From Pseudomonas veronii (GTDB lineage Bacteria; Pseudomonadota; Gammaproteobacteria; Pseudomonadales; Pseudomonadaceae), in assembly GCF_001439695.1 (NCBI RefSeq), contig NZ_JYLL01000026.1:26689-90688 (forward strand): a stretch of DNA of 64,000 bases, in the 5' to 3' direction. Position numbers and translations under genes: made by a program. Positions within the stretch are counted from its first letter, which is position 1. Every line of letters begins with the position of its first letter. Of this stretch, positions 34,810-44,124 are shown in pieces. The notes under the pieces were generated by a model. That model saw only the letters and a program-made list of their open reading frames with translations, did not search any database and had not been told where the DNA came from.

Positions 34810-35709
34810 TCACAAGCACAGACGACGGGTCAGGTCATTCAGCAACCATCGGCCTGCTTTACCTAAAGAGCGATTTTGCATGTGCGCGGCATAGATCGTA
34901 AGTGTGTCTGGTGTGCGTTGAAGTTCGGCGGTTAACTCAAGCGGCCGGAGGCGCCCTGAAGCCAGATGATCCGCAATCAGATGCTCGGGCATTCGGCACC
35001 AACCGAACCCGGCGAGTAAGAAATCCAGGCGCCGTGCCAAATCGACAAACCGCCACTGGTGACTGCCCGTCACCCCATAGCTAGGGCCGTCGGGAGAAAC
35101 CGGATCGGAAAGCACCAGTTGCACATAGGGCTTGAGGTCTGCCCGTGTTGCCCGGCGGCCTAACATGGCCAAGGGATGCCCGCTGGCGACGACTGGCCTC
35201 AAGTCGACGCTGAGCAGCGCCAGCGCGGTGATATCGTCGGGCACCGTCGGGATCAATGTGCAAAGCGCCAGTGCCGCATCGCCGTTGCGCAATCGGCGCT
35301 CAGCGCCGCCTAAGCCTTCTGTAGAGAAACTCACGGCCAGATGCGGAAAAGCCTCACGGAGCGCGCCAAGGCTTTCGATGAGCGGGGCGCTGGGGACTAA
35401 AGGGTCTATGGCGAGCGCCAACTCCGGCTCAACCCCTGCTGCAGTACTTGCAGCCATTGCTTCAAATTGGGCAGCGCTCGCCAGCACGGCGCGCGCTTGA
35501 ACCACCAGCACTCTACCGACCTCAGTGAGCCTTGGACGATGACCGCTGCGATCAAACAGCCTCACACCTTGAACTGACTCAAGTGTGGCAATCGATTGGC
35601 TAATGGCAGATTGAGCGCGCCGCAGGTGACGTCCCGTGGCCGAAAAACTGCCTGTATCGGCAATGGTTACAAGGATCCGCAATTGATCCAGGCTGAGATT
35701 TCCGATCAT
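34810..35709 (-). CDS. LysR-family regulator divergent from an azoreductase gene
   Basis: The 299-residue LysR protein has an N-terminal HTH (LRILVTIADTGSFSATGRHLRRAQSAISQSIATLE) and an effector-binding domain from about residue 90. It is divergent from the FMN-dependent azoreductase gene (start 35849) with a 139-bp shared control region, which suggests that the azoreductase is its target, probably induced by quinones or azo compounds. Confidence 0.88.
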   Translation of the reverse strand: MIGNLSLDQLRILVTIADTGSFSATGRHLRRAQSAISQSIATLESVQGVRLFDRSGHRPRLTEVGRVLVVQARAVLASAAQFEAMAASTAAGVEPELALAIDPLVPSAPLIESLGALREAFPHLAVSFSTEGLGGAERRLRNGDAALALCTLIPTVPDDITALALLSVDLRPVVASGHPLAMLGRRATRADLKPYVQLVLSDPVSPDGPSYGVTGSHQWRFVDLARRLDFLLAGFGWCRMPEHLIADHLASGRLRPLELTAELQRTPDTLTIYAAHMQNRSLGKAGRWLLNDLTRRLCL

Positions 35710-35848
35710 GCTCCATCACTTAAACAGATGAACTCAATCATATTTACATCACTCCTGCTTATAGATCGCATTGGGTAGAGTGTGTCGCACATCGCCTACC
35801 GCGACAACGCAAAACATACCGCCCCCTCACCGCGCAGGAGTTACTTTC

Positions 35849-36463
35849 ATGTCCAGGCTTCTCACCATTGAAACCAGCCCACGTGGGGATGCTTCGATTT
35901 CCCGACAGCTCACTCGCCGCTTCGTGGCCGCATGGGAAGCTGCGCACCCTCGGGGCGCCATCAAAATACGGGATCTAACGGACACCCCGCTGACCTTCGT
36001 GACAGCCCCCTGGTTACAGGCTTACTTCACCCCCGCCCCCCAACATTCGCCTGAAATGAAAGCGGTGTTGCAACTATCCGATGAACTTGCGGCCGAGTTG
36101 CTGGAAACCGATCACTTGGTTATTTCAACACCCGTCTACAACTATAACGTCCCTGCGGCACTCAAGGCCTGGGTCGATCATGTGGTGCGTAAAGGCCTGA
36201 CCCTGGGCGTTGATGGCAAAGGACTGGTGACCGGTAAAAAAGCAACAGTGCTGCTCGCCTCGGGAGGTGTATATACCGACGACTCGCCGATTAAAGACCG
36301 TGACATTGCGACCCACTATTTGAAACTGATCCTGAACGTCCTGGGTATCACTGACATAACCTTTATCGCGGCCGGCGGCGCTAAAACCGTAGATCTCGGA
36401 GAACTCAGCATGCACGACTTTCTAGAGACATTTGATCATCAAATTCAAAAGTCGCTGGTTTAG
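35849..36463 (+). CDS. azoR: FMN-dependent NADH:quinone oxidoreductase / azoreductase
   Basis: The 204-residue flavodoxin-like enzyme has an N-terminal FMN phosphate loop (IETSPRGDASISRQLT), the P-x-YNYNVPAALKAWVDHV motif and ASGGVY before the C-terminal helix. ATG 35849 follows AGGAG. It reduces quinones and azo compounds with two electrons, giving protection against thiol and quinone stress. A second azoR-like gene is at 41755; the two are clear paralogues but only partly similar. It is divergent from a LysR regulator. Confidence 0.88.
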   Translation: MSRLLTIETSPRGDASISRQLTRRFVAAWEAAHPRGAIKIRDLTDTPLTFVTAPWLQAYFTPAPQHSPEMKAVLQLSDELAAELLETDHLVISTPVYNYNVPAALKAWVDHVVRKGLTLGVDGKGLVTGKKATVLLASGGVYTDDSPIKDRDIATHYLKLILNVLGITDITFIAAGGAKTVDLGELSMHDFLETFDHQIQKSLV

Positions 36464-36644
36464 CCAGCCATACGACTCTGCTCTATCGACTACGCGTGGT
36501 TAAACGGGGATTCACTTATGCGGCAGCAATTGAGCGATCCGCATTTCGTCCAGCCAACAAGTTGCGGTTCCGACTGGAGCTTTTATCCGACCGATAATTA
36601 CTGATCTCCCTCAACTTAGGCGTGGCAACCGACCAGGCTCACCG

Positions 36645-37016
36645 TCAAGGGCAGCGATAAACGTTTCCTGAAAGGGTTACGTTGGTTTGCTCCAATCGCT
36701 TGTCCGAACCGGTTTGGCCCGCTCGCTCAGTGAGCAGATAAACCCGATTGCCCCCCATCGCTGCGGCTTTATTTTTCAGATCGTTACGGGCTCCGGTCTC
36801 CAGGTTCGCGTTCCCAGTGATGCTGCCAAACAGAAAGTCGCCCTGACTACCCGTAACATCCCCCAAGAACTGGCACTCGGCGCCAGGTTCGTTATGAGTG
36901 ACGCGCACGGTGTTGGCGGCGGGCCCCACTATCGCCGTCGGTGCGCAACCGATCAGTCCAAGCAACACAGTGGACAAACTGACACTAATGAGGATACGAG
37001 GGAGATGCATGGACAT
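36645..37016 (-). CDS. DUF4156-like outer-membrane lipoprotein
   Basis: The 123-residue product has a lipoprotein signal (LPRILISVSLSTVLLGLIGC, lipobox LIGC). The mature part includes ECQFLGDVTGSQGDF, ARNDLKNKAAAMGGNRVYLLTE and a C-terminal SGNVYRCP, the pattern of DUF4156 lipoproteins. ATG 37016 (MSMHLP) was chosen because it places the signal correctly. Function is unknown. Confidence 0.8.
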   Translation of the reverse strand: MSMHLPRILISVSLSTVLLGLIGCAPTAIVGPAANTVRVTHNEPGAECQFLGDVTGSQGDFLFGSITGNANLETGARNDLKNKAAAMGGNRVYLLTERAGQTGSDKRLEQTNVTLSGNVYRCP

Positions 37017-37231
37017 GGTTCCTGTCTTACCAAAATGACATTGCCCTTTTGGATAACCTGCCAGGGCTTTAAGCCTGTGCAGTATCAAGTTTTGCTGGAA
37101 CAGGAACTGTATTAATAAGTAATTTTTGCGTGTGAATCTGTAAACAATCGCTGTACGAACGGAGCCCCAGCCCTACCCTCACGGCGCCCTCCCCCTCAAA
37201 TACGCGAAGCGCACGGATATCTGCTTGGACG

Positions 37232-37555
37232 GTGCGTGAAACGCCGTTGGTTTTTCCCGCCACCGACGCACTCGCAGAGCGTGAAGCAGACGACCGAGCT
37301 GCACTACAGGGGACTCCAACACCGAAAGCATTGAACATCCGTCGTCGACCGCCATACAACTGTCGTCACACCTATGCGACAATATGCAGTATGTCTGGCA
37401 TGAACCCCGCCTTCATTTCCCAGCAGCTCGGCCATCGTGCGCAGATGCTGCTCTCGACTTATGCGCGTTGGATCAACCCAAGCTCGGACTGGAGCGAATC
37501 GGAAGAGCTCCAGATTGGTCCCAAATTGGTCCCAGCTCAAATAAGCGCACCCTAA
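37232..37555 (+). pseudogene. C-terminal fragment of a phage-type tyrosine integrase
   Basis: About 107 residues carry the second Arg of the catalytic set (NCRHTYAT), the LGHRAQMLLSTYARWI box with His and the nucleophile Tyr, and the usual C-terminal tail up to a stop. The catalytic domain's first half and the DNA-binding N-terminus are missing. In-frame text continues a little upstream (ISAWTVRETPLVFPATD) without a start. This is the footprint of a prophage or island that once lay beside ybiT. No tRNA or att repeat is visible here. Confidence 0.8.
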
Positions 37556-37575
37556 GCTATTGATAGGTAAAGTAA

Positions 37576-39162
37576 TTGATCTCCACAGCTAACATCACCA
37601 TGCAGTTCGGCGCCAAGCCGCTCTTCGAGAATGTCTCGGTCAAATTCGGCGCCGGTAACCGTTATGGTTTGATCGGTGCCAACGGTTGCGGCAAGTCGAC
37701 CTTCATGAAAATCCTCGGTGGCGACCTGGATCCGTCCGGTGGCCAGGTCATGCTGGAACCGAACGTGCGCCTGGGTAAACTGCGCCAGGACCAGTTCGCT
37801 TACGAAGAATTCACCGTGCTCGACACCGTGATCATGGGTCACGAAGAACTGTGGAAGGTCAAGGCCGAGCGCGATCGCATCTACTCGCTGCCGGAAATGA
37901 GCGAAGACGACGGCATGGCCGTGGCCGAGCTGGAAACCGAGTTCGCCGAGATGGACGGCTACACCGCCGAATCCCGCGCCGGTGAACTGCTGCTGGGCCT
38001 GGGTATTCCCCTGGAACAGCACTTCGGCCCGATGAGCGAAGTGTCCCCCGGCTGGAAACTGCGCGTATTGCTGGCCCAGGCGCTGTTCTCCGACCCTGAA
38101 GTGCTGTTGCTCGACGAACCGACCAACCACTTGGACATCAACACCATCCGCTGGCTGGAAAACATCCTGACCCAGCGCTCCAGCCTGATGATCATCATCT
38201 CTCACGACCGTCACTTCCTGAACAGCGTATGTACCCACATGGCTGACCTGGACTACGGCGAGTTGCGCCTGTTCCCGGGCAACTACGACGAGTACATGAC
38301 CGTGGCGACCCAGTCCCGCGAGCAACTGCTGTCGGACAACGCCAAGAAAAAAGCGCAGATCTCCGAACTGCAATCCTTCGTCAGCCGCTTCTCGGCCAAC
38401 GCCTCGAAAGCCAAGCAGGCCACTTCCCGTGCCAAGGCGATCGACAAGATCCAGCTGGCCGAGGTCAAGCCTTCGAGCCGTGTGAGCCCGTTCATCCGTT
38501 TCGAACAAACCAAAAAGCTGCACCGCCAGGCGGTCATCGTCGATCGCATGGCCAAAGGCTTCGACGGCAAGCCGCTGTTCAAGGACTTCAGCTTTCAGGT
38601 TGAAGCCGGCGAGCGCGTGGCGATCATCGGCCCGAACGGTATCGGCAAGACCACCCTGCTGCGTACCCTGGTCAACGAACTGACGCCGGATGCCGGCAGC
38701 ATCAAGTGGACCGACGCCGCCGAACTGGGCTACTACGCCCAGGACCACGCCCACGACTTCGAAGACGACATGAGCCTGTTCGACTGGATGGGCCAGTGGA
38801 CACAGGGCGAGCAAGTGATCCGCGGCACCCTGGGGCGCATGCTGTTTTCCAACGACGAGATCCTCAAGTCGGTCAAGGTCATCTCCGGTGGCGAACAAGG
38901 CCGCATGCTGTTCGGCAAGCTGATCCTGCAAAAGCCCAACGTGCTGATCATGGACGAACCGACCAACCACTTGGACATGGAATCCATCGAAGCGCTGAAC
39001 CTGGCGCTGGAAAACTACCCGGGCACGCTGATCTTCGTCAGCCACGACCGTGAGTTCGTATCGTCCCTGGCCACCCGCATCATCGAGTTGAGCGCCAACG
39101 GCGTGATCGACTTCAGCGGCACTTATGACGACTACCTGCGCAGCCAAGGCGTGGTCTTCTAA
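37576..39162 (+). CDS. ybiT: ABC-F ATPase YbiT
   Basis: The 528-residue soluble protein has two ABC domains: Walker A GANGCGKS and GPNGIGKT, signature regions and LLLDEPTNHLD / IMDEPTNHLD Walker B. They are joined by the ABC-F linker (AKKKAQISELQSFVSRFSANAS). Similarity to E. coli YbiT runs along the whole length. The start is TTG at 37576. ABC-F proteins act on the ribosome's E site; YbiT is a translation factor or antibiotic-protection-like paralogue. It has a strong terminator 30 bp downstream. Confidence 0.92.
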   Translation: MISTANITMQFGAKPLFENVSVKFGAGNRYGLIGANGCGKSTFMKILGGDLDPSGGQVMLEPNVRLGKLRQDQFAYEEFTVLDTVIMGHEELWKVKAERDRIYSLPEMSEDDGMAVAELETEFAEMDGYTAESRAGELLLGLGIPLEQHFGPMSEVSPGWKLRVLLAQALFSDPEVLLLDEPTNHLDINTIRWLENILTQRSSLMIIISHDRHFLNSVCTHMADLDYGELRLFPGNYDEYMTVATQSREQLLSDNAKKKAQISELQSFVSRFSANASKAKQATSRAKAIDKIQLAEVKPSSRVSPFIRFEQTKKLHRQAVIVDRMAKGFDGKPLFKDFSFQVEAGERVAIIGPNGIGKTTLLRTLVNELTPDAGSIKWTDAAELGYYAQDHAHDFEDDMSLFDWMGQWTQGEQVIRGTLGRMLFSNDEILKSVKVISGGEQGRMLFGKLILQKPNVLIMDEPTNHLDMESIEALNLALENYPGTLIFVSHDREFVSSLATRIIELSANGVIDFSGTYDDYLRSQGVVF

Positions 39163-39192
39163 GCACTGCGATCAGCTGTTAGCGACAAGAAA

Positions 39193-39222
39193 AAGCCCCG
39201 TCCACTGCGACGGGGCTTTTTT
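39193..39222 (+). terminator. Rho-independent terminator of ybiT
   Basis: AAGCCCCGTC (39193-39202) pairs with GACGGGGCTT (39209-39218) across a six-base loop, with T6 following. It lies 30 bp after the ybiT stop. Confidence 0.92.
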
Positions 39223-39318
39223 GTATCTGTCGGTCAGCCGGGTTGATAGTTAGGGTGCTTTCTTTTCCTCCGAGCCCTTGCGATGATGCCCTCACCGCCC
39301 GCCCGCGAACGAGTGCTC

Positions 39319-40494
39319 ATGTCTGCCGCCGCCCCGAGTTCACTGTCGATCACCCTGCAGATCGTCTCCATCGTCTTCTACACCTTTATTGCCTTTATCT
39401 GCATCGGCCTGCCGATCGCGGTGATCCCAGGCTACGTACACGAGCAACTGGGTTTCAGCGCGGTGGTGGCCGGGCTGACCATCGGTTCGCAATACCTCGC
39501 CACCCTGCTCAGCCGCCCCATGGCCGGGCGCATGTCCGATAACGTGGGCACCAAACGCGCAATCGTGCTCGGCCTGGGCGGCATCCTGGCCAGCGGCGGG
39601 CTGACGCTGCTGGCAACACTGCTGCAAAGCCTGCCGCTGTTGAGCCTGGGCATCCTGATCGTCGCTCGTTTGTTGCTCGGCGTGGCCCAGGGCCTGATTG
39701 GCGTGGGCACCATCAGTTGGTGCATGGGCCAGGTCGGCGCCGAGCATACGGGGCGCTCGATTTCCTGGAACGGCATTGCGTCCTACGGCGCCATCGCGAT
39801 TGGCGCGCCGCTGGGCGTGGTAATGGTCGCCGAATACGGCTACAACAGCCTTGGCATCGCCCTGTCGGTGCTGGCGGCGCTCGGCCTGGTGCTGATCCGC
39901 AATAAACCGTCCGTGCCGGTGGTCCGCGGCGAGCGCCTGCCGTTCTGGGCGGTGTTCGGGCGTATCGCCCCGTTTGGCGCCAGCCTGTGCCTGGCGTCCA
40001 TCGGCTACGGCACCCTGACCACCTTTATCACCCTGTATTACCTCAATCGCGGCTGGGCTGGCGCGGCCTATTGCTTGACGGTATTTGGCGTGTGTTTCAT
40101 CGTTTCGCGCCTGGTGTTTATCTCGGCCATCAGCCGCTTTGGCGGCTTCCGCGCAGCGATTGGGTGCATGATTATCGAGACCCTGGGCCTGACGCTGTTG
40201 TGGCTCGCGCCGTCTACCGGCGTGGCATTGATCGGTGCAGGGCTGACTGGCTTCGGTTTGTCGCTGGTGTACCCGGCGCTGGGCGTGGAAGCGATCAAGC
40301 AGGTGCCCAACAGCAGCCGTGGCGCGGGGCTGAGTGCCTACGCCGTGTTTTTCGACCTGGCCCTGGCGATTGCCGGGCCCTTGATGGGGGCGGTGGCGTT
40401 GAACCTCGGCTACGGCTGGATCTTCTTCTGCGCCGCACTGCTGTCACTCAGCGCCTTGGGCGTGACTTTGCTGCTCAAACGTCGCGCTTACTGA
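39319..40494 (+). CDS. MFS transporter, YhhS family
   Basis: The protein of about 391 residues has 12 predicted transmembrane helices and the MFS loop motif GRMSDNVGTKRA between helices 2 and 3. It matches the E. coli YhhS (UPF0226) pattern in ISIVFYTFIAFICIGLPIAVIPGYVH-like order, TGRSISWNGIASYGAIAIGAPLGV and GLSLVYPALGVEA. ATG 39319 is chosen; an ATG at 39283 adds 12 residues. Substrate is unknown; YhhS has been linked to glyphosate or arabinose export. It overlaps the convergent hydrolase gene by 7 bp. Confidence 0.85.
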   Translation: MSAAAPSSLSITLQIVSIVFYTFIAFICIGLPIAVIPGYVHEQLGFSAVVAGLTIGSQYLATLLSRPMAGRMSDNVGTKRAIVLGLGGILASGGLTLLATLLQSLPLLSLGILIVARLLLGVAQGLIGVGTISWCMGQVGAEHTGRSISWNGIASYGAIAIGAPLGVVMVAEYGYNSLGIALSVLAALGLVLIRNKPSVPVVRGERLPFWAVFGRIAPFGASLCLASIGYGTLTTFITLYYLNRGWAGAAYCLTVFGVCFIVSRLVFISAISRFGGFRAAIGCMIIETLGLTLLWLAPSTGVALIGAGLTGFGLSLVYPALGVEAIKQVPNSSRGAGLSAYAVFFDLALAIAGPLMGAVALNLGYGWIFFCAALLSLSALGVTLLLKRRAY

Positions 40495-41525
40495 TCCGCC
40501 GTCTGCAGGCCGGCACGGGTGGATCGCCCGAGGGTGTGAGCGAAAAAGCGCCCGGCTTCGGAGGTCAGATCGCGGTGAATGCCTTCGCGGTCGACGCCAT
40601 CGGCATCGGTGCAGATTGCCGGCATCAGCGCCAGTTGATCGCTGTCGCAGGGCGCCATGAACACGAAATGCCCGGCCCCGGCCAGCAATTTGAAGTCCGG
40701 CGGTTCGGGCAGCTTGCGCGCCAGGGCGGCGGCGTTCTTGTCCACCGCCACCAGCTTGTCGCCATCACCGCTATAGAGCAGCACCGGCACGTGGACGTCG
40801 GCCAGGGTGTGGCGCCCGAACATCAAGCTCAACGGCGCCATCAACATCAACGCGTGAATACGTGGGTCGGCTTGTGGCTGCAGGTCATCACGGTCCACCA
40901 CCAGCTCGCCTTTGGTGGTGCAGGCGTCGCGGTCTTCCGGACGCTCCTGGCAATAGCGGCGCAGGCGGTCGAAATCGGGCTTGGCGCCCGCCAGGATCAA
41001 CGCGGTTTCGCCACCGGCCGAGTAGCCGATGACACCCACTTGGTCGACGTTGACGAACGGTGACAGCATCGGGTCGCCCAGGGTCGCGGTGATCGCTTCG
41101 GAAATCTGGATCGGCCGCCCATACAGGTTGCTCAACGTGCCCAGGCGGCTGTGATCCTTGTAGTTGTCGCCGGGGTGCAGCACCGCCACGACTACAAAGC
41201 CCTTGCGCGCCAGGGAGGTCGCCAGGTCATGCAGGGCCAGCGGCGTCCCTGTGTTGCCGTGGGACAGCATCAGCATCGGGAAACGGCCGATAGCGATCTT
41301 CGAATCTTCCGTGGCGGCCACGTGATACCCACCCACCCGGGTGGTGTGCTCAACGTCGGTGGACGGATAGAACGCGATGGCATTCATCGGCTGCAGATCC
41401 AGCGGGTCGAGAAAACTCATGCGGTGGAAGCCCACACTCCAATGCGGGTGCGGCGCAGGCGCGGCGTGCACTGAAACCAGGCCGCCAAGCAGGGAAAGAA
41501 CCAAAACAGCACAAAGACGCATCAT
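40488..41525 (-). CDS. Exported alpha/beta hydrolase (dienelactone-hydrolase-like)
   Basis: The 345-residue protein has a Sec signal (MMRLCAVLVLSLLGGLVSVHA), an alpha/beta hydrolase core with LMLSHGNTGTPLALHDLA, nucleophile elbow GYSAGGE and C-terminal catalytic His in GAGHFVFMAPC. It resembles predicted dienelactone hydrolase-like lipases or PAF-acetylhydrolase-like proteins. The substrate is unknown. Its 3' end overlaps the MFS gene end by 7 bp on the opposite strand. Confidence 0.82.
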   Translation of the reverse strand: MMRLCAVLVLSLLGGLVSVHAAPAPHPHWSVGFHRMSFLDPLDLQPMNAIAFYPSTDVEHTTRVGGYHVAATEDSKIAIGRFPMLMLSHGNTGTPLALHDLATSLARKGFVVVAVLHPGDNYKDHSRLGTLSNLYGRPIQISEAITATLGDPMLSPFVNVDQVGVIGYSAGGETALILAGAKPDFDRLRRYCQERPEDRDACTTKGELVVDRDDLQPQADPRIHALMLMAPLSLMFGRHTLADVHVPVLLYSGDGDKLVAVDKNAAALARKLPEPPDFKLLAGAGHFVFMAPCDSDQLALMPAICTDADGVDREGIHRDLTSEAGRFFAHTLGRSTRAGLQTADQ

Positions 41526-41754
41526 GAGGATGTCCACCTTTGCTGCGCGATAACCGGCATGTCTATTCAAGATGTCCATGGTTCAAGGTACTCGCACCGA
41601 GTGATAAACCCATGCGTGCATAACCTGGGCCAAAGTAAAGACAGCGGGCCAACGAAAAAACTCCGTACTCCGGTCGCGTTCAGGCGAGCAGAATACAGAG
41701 TTTAGGCGCCCGGCTTCAGATTGAAACCGAGCAACAGCGAAATTTACACAAGTC

Positions 41755-42366
41755 TTACGCGGCGGCGAACAATTGTTCGTTGATGACAACGTTCGCGTCG
41801 CTCAGGGACTTGCTGCGGAACTCATCGCCATACGCCAGGCCCTGGGCGCGGACGAATTCGATGTCGGTGATGCCGAGGAAGCCCAGCATGACTTTCAAGT
41901 ATTCCTCGTGGGCCACGCCGGTTGCCTGGCCAACATGCAGGCCGCCGGACGTGGAGACGATGATGACTTTCTTGTTGCCGCACAGGCCTTCCGGGCCGGC
42001 TTCGGTGTAGCGGAAGGTCTGGCCGGCCACTGCAATGCGGTCGATCCAGGCCTTGAGCTGGGACGGGATGGTGAAGTTGTACATCGGTGCGCCCAGCACC
42101 ACGGCGTCGGCGGCGAGGAATTCAGCCAGGGTCGACGCGCTGAGGTCGGCTTCGTGCTGCTGCGCGGCGTCGCGCAGTTCGGCCGGCGTGCCCAGCGCAG
42201 CCAGGGTGGCGCCGGAGAAGTGGTTGATGCCTTCGCTGGCCAGGTCACGGTAAGTCACTTCCACACCCGGCTCGGCCGCTTGCCAGGCCTTGACCACGCC
42301 GGCACTGAGCTGGCGCGAAGCCGAGTTGTCGCCGAGGATGCTGGAATCGATGTGCAACAGTTTCAT
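41755..42366 (-). CDS. azoR: FMN-dependent NADH:quinone oxidoreductase / azoreductase (second copy)
   Basis: The 203-residue protein has the AzoR flavodoxin-like fold: an N-terminal FMN loop (IDSSILGDNSASRQLS), GAPMYNFTIPSQLKAWIDRI and STSGGLH, all well-conserved AzoR landmarks. Its role is quinone and azo reduction under electrophile stress. It is divergent from a LysR regulator (start 42491) with 124 bp between. Confidence 0.9.
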   Translation of the reverse strand: MKLLHIDSSILGDNSASRQLSAGVVKAWQAAEPGVEVTYRDLASEGINHFSGATLAALGTPAELRDAAQQHEADLSASTLAEFLAADAVVLGAPMYNFTIPSQLKAWIDRIAVAGQTFRYTEAGPEGLCGNKKVIIVSTSGGLHVGQATGVAHEEYLKVMLGFLGITDIEFVRAQGLAYGDEFRSKSLSDANVVINEQLFAAA

Positions 42367-42462
42367 GGGTAAGCTCCAAATAAGATCAGCGATGCGAATC
42401 AGATGGTGTTAAGCCTACGCATGAAACCAATAGCCGATAAGGTAGTTGAAATGCGATAGTTC

Positions 42463-42478
42463 GTCCTACTGACAGGAC
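42463..42478. promoter_or_regulatory. Inverted repeat in the azoR/LysR control region
   Basis: GTCCT (42463-42467) and AGGAC (42474-42478) form a short dyad with a six-base spacer ending 12 bp before the LysR start. It is a weak candidate operator for autoregulation. Confidence 0.35.
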
Positions 42479-42490
42479 AATAGGCCGAGC

Positions 42491-43399
42491 ATGCAAGACC
42501 TCAATGACCTCTACTATTTCGCCAAAGTCGTGGAAGCCGGCGGCTTCGCGGCGGCCGGGCGCCTGCTGGGGATTCCCAAGTCACGCCTGTCGCGGCGGAT
42601 CGCCGAGCTGGAAGAACGCCTTGGCGCGCGTCTGCTGCAACGCACCACCCGGCAACTGACCCTGACCGCCGTCGGCGAGCGTTACCTGCGCCATTGCCAG
42701 GCGATGCTGCTGGAAGCGGAAATGGCCGACGAGGCCGTGGCCAGCATGTCCAGCGAACCCCGCGGGCGGCTGCGGGTCAGTTGCCCGGTGGGCATGGCCC
42801 AGCACATCCTGCCGGAGCTGGTCGCCGGGTTTCTCGCCGCCCACCCCCAGGTGCAGTTGGAAATGACCCCGGTCAACCGCCGCGTCGACCTGGTGGCCGA
42901 AGGCATTGACGTGGCGTTGCGGGTGCGCGAGCTCGGCGATGAAGACCCGCTGCTGGTCACCAAGCGCCTGCGCCAGGCCCAGACGCTGCTGGTCGCCAGC
43001 CCGGACTTCATGCGCGGCCGACAGGTCGACAACCTCGACGACCTCAAGCAATTGCCGGTGCTCGGCGCCCTGGAAGCCGACCGCATGGTCCACCTGCGCC
43101 TGCTCGACCCCCAAGGCAACGCCGAAGACCTGGTGATGGAAGCCCGCCTGGGCATCGATGATTTCATTGTGCGCAAAGCCAGCGCACTCAAGGGCCTGGG
43201 CTTCACCGTGCTGCCGATGATGTATTGCGAAGAAGAACTGGCCAGCGGCCAACTGGTGCAACTGCTGCCGCAATGGTCGCTGCCGGGCGGCTGGTTGCAG
43301 GCCGTGTACCCGCATCGCCGTGGCGTGCTGCCGGCGATTCGCGCGTGGATCGATTACCTGGAAGAAGGCTTTAAAAGCTGTGGAGACCGCCTGTTATGA
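42491..43399 (+). CDS. LysR-family regulator (CrgA/AaeR-like)
   Basis: The 302-residue LysR protein has its HTH at residues about 5-40 (DLYYFAKVVEAGGFAAAGRLLGIPKSRLSRRIAELE) and an effector domain with GRLRVSCPVGMAQHILPELVAGF. It probably regulates the divergent azoR, as is common for this pair in pseudomonads. Its stop overlaps the ATG of the next gene (ATGA). Confidence 0.9.
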   Translation: MQDLNDLYYFAKVVEAGGFAAAGRLLGIPKSRLSRRIAELEERLGARLLQRTTRQLTLTAVGERYLRHCQAMLLEAEMADEAVASMSSEPRGRLRVSCPVGMAQHILPELVAGFLAAHPQVQLEMTPVNRRVDLVAEGIDVALRVRELGDEDPLLVTKRLRQAQTLLVASPDFMRGRQVDNLDDLKQLPVLGALEADRMVHLRLLDPQGNAEDLVMEARLGIDDFIVRKASALKGLGFTVLPMMYCEEELASGQLVQLLPQWSLPGGWLQAVYPHRRGVLPAIRAWIDYLEEGFKSCGDRLL

Positions 43400-43752
43400 G
43401 CATGACCGAAGAACAAGTCGCGCACTTCTGCCTGAGCCTGCCCGGCGCGCGGGAAGACTATAAATGGGGTGGCGTGCGAGTGTTTTCGATTGCCGGCAAC
43501 AAGATGTTCGCCTTGCAGAACCTGCGGGGTGACTCGTTGGCGTTCAAGGTCGACAAGGAACTGTTCCTCGGCCATGTGGACCGCCCGGGCATCCACCCGG
43601 CGCCGTACCTGGCGCGCGCGCAGTGGATCATCATGAACACGCCCTACCCGCTGGGCACCGAGGAGTTGCGTGGCCTGTTGCAGCGCTCTCACCAGTTGGT
43701 GGTGAGCAAGTTGCCCAAGCGCACGCAGGTCGGGTTGTTGCTAGAGGACTGA
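43396..43752 (+). CDS. MmcQ/YjbR family DNA-binding-like protein
   Basis: The 118-residue protein of the YjbR/CyaY-like fold has LSLPGAREDYKWGGVRVFSIAGNKMFAL, AFKVDKELFLGHVDRPGIHPAPYLARAQWI and a C-terminal helix pair. It starts at the ATG overlapping the LysR stop, so the two are coupled. Its molecular role is unproven. Confidence 0.85.
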   Translation: MSMTEEQVAHFCLSLPGAREDYKWGGVRVFSIAGNKMFALQNLRGDSLAFKVDKELFLGHVDRPGIHPAPYLARAQWIIMNTPYPLGTEELRGLLQRSHQLVVSKLPKRTQVGLLLED

Positions 43753-44124
43753 CCCCAGCGTGCCGCTGAGGAACAACTGGTCAAGCCAGAACACCTGATG
43801 CAACAGCACGATTGCCCAGAACAGCACCTGATACGAGACCTTGCGCGTCTTGTGCCGGAACACCTGCTGGGCAATCAGCGCCCCCGGCCATCCGCCCGCC
43901 AGTTCGACGGCGTGCAGGATGTTTTCGGGAATGCGCCGAGCGTCGGTGCGCGCCTTGTGCTTGTCGCTCCAGTACAGCAAAAACGCGATCACGCTGACCA
44001 CGCCATAGGCCGCCAGCGGCATCACGGTCTCGCCGCGATGCCACACCAATACCGAGCCCAATAATGGCGCCGCGCACAACAGCGCAAAGATCAGCGCCTT
44101 CAGGCGTGGGTGCTGAATCATCAT
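43741..44124 (-). CDS. DUF1294 small membrane protein
   Basis: The 127-residue protein has three or four transmembrane helices and the DUF1294 signature YGVVSVIAFLLYWSDKHKARTDARRIPENILHAVELAGGWPGALIAQQVFRHK, here read in pieces. ATG 44124 overlaps the uppP stop. Its end overlaps the convergent YjbR-like gene by 12 bp. Function is unknown. Confidence 0.83.
   Translation of the reverse strand: MMIQHPRLKALIFALLCAAPLLGSVLVWHRGETVMPLAAYGVVSVIAFLLYWSDKHKARTDARRIPENILHAVELAGGWPGALIAQQVFRHKTRKVSYQVLFWAIVLLHQVFWLDQLFLSGTLGSVL

Noticed and set aside
37552..39147. A 531-codon frame opposite ybiT; similar long frames lie opposite the chemoreceptor and pssA.
   Set aside because: Composition is the antisense echo of the real gene, and no motif or start signal supports them.
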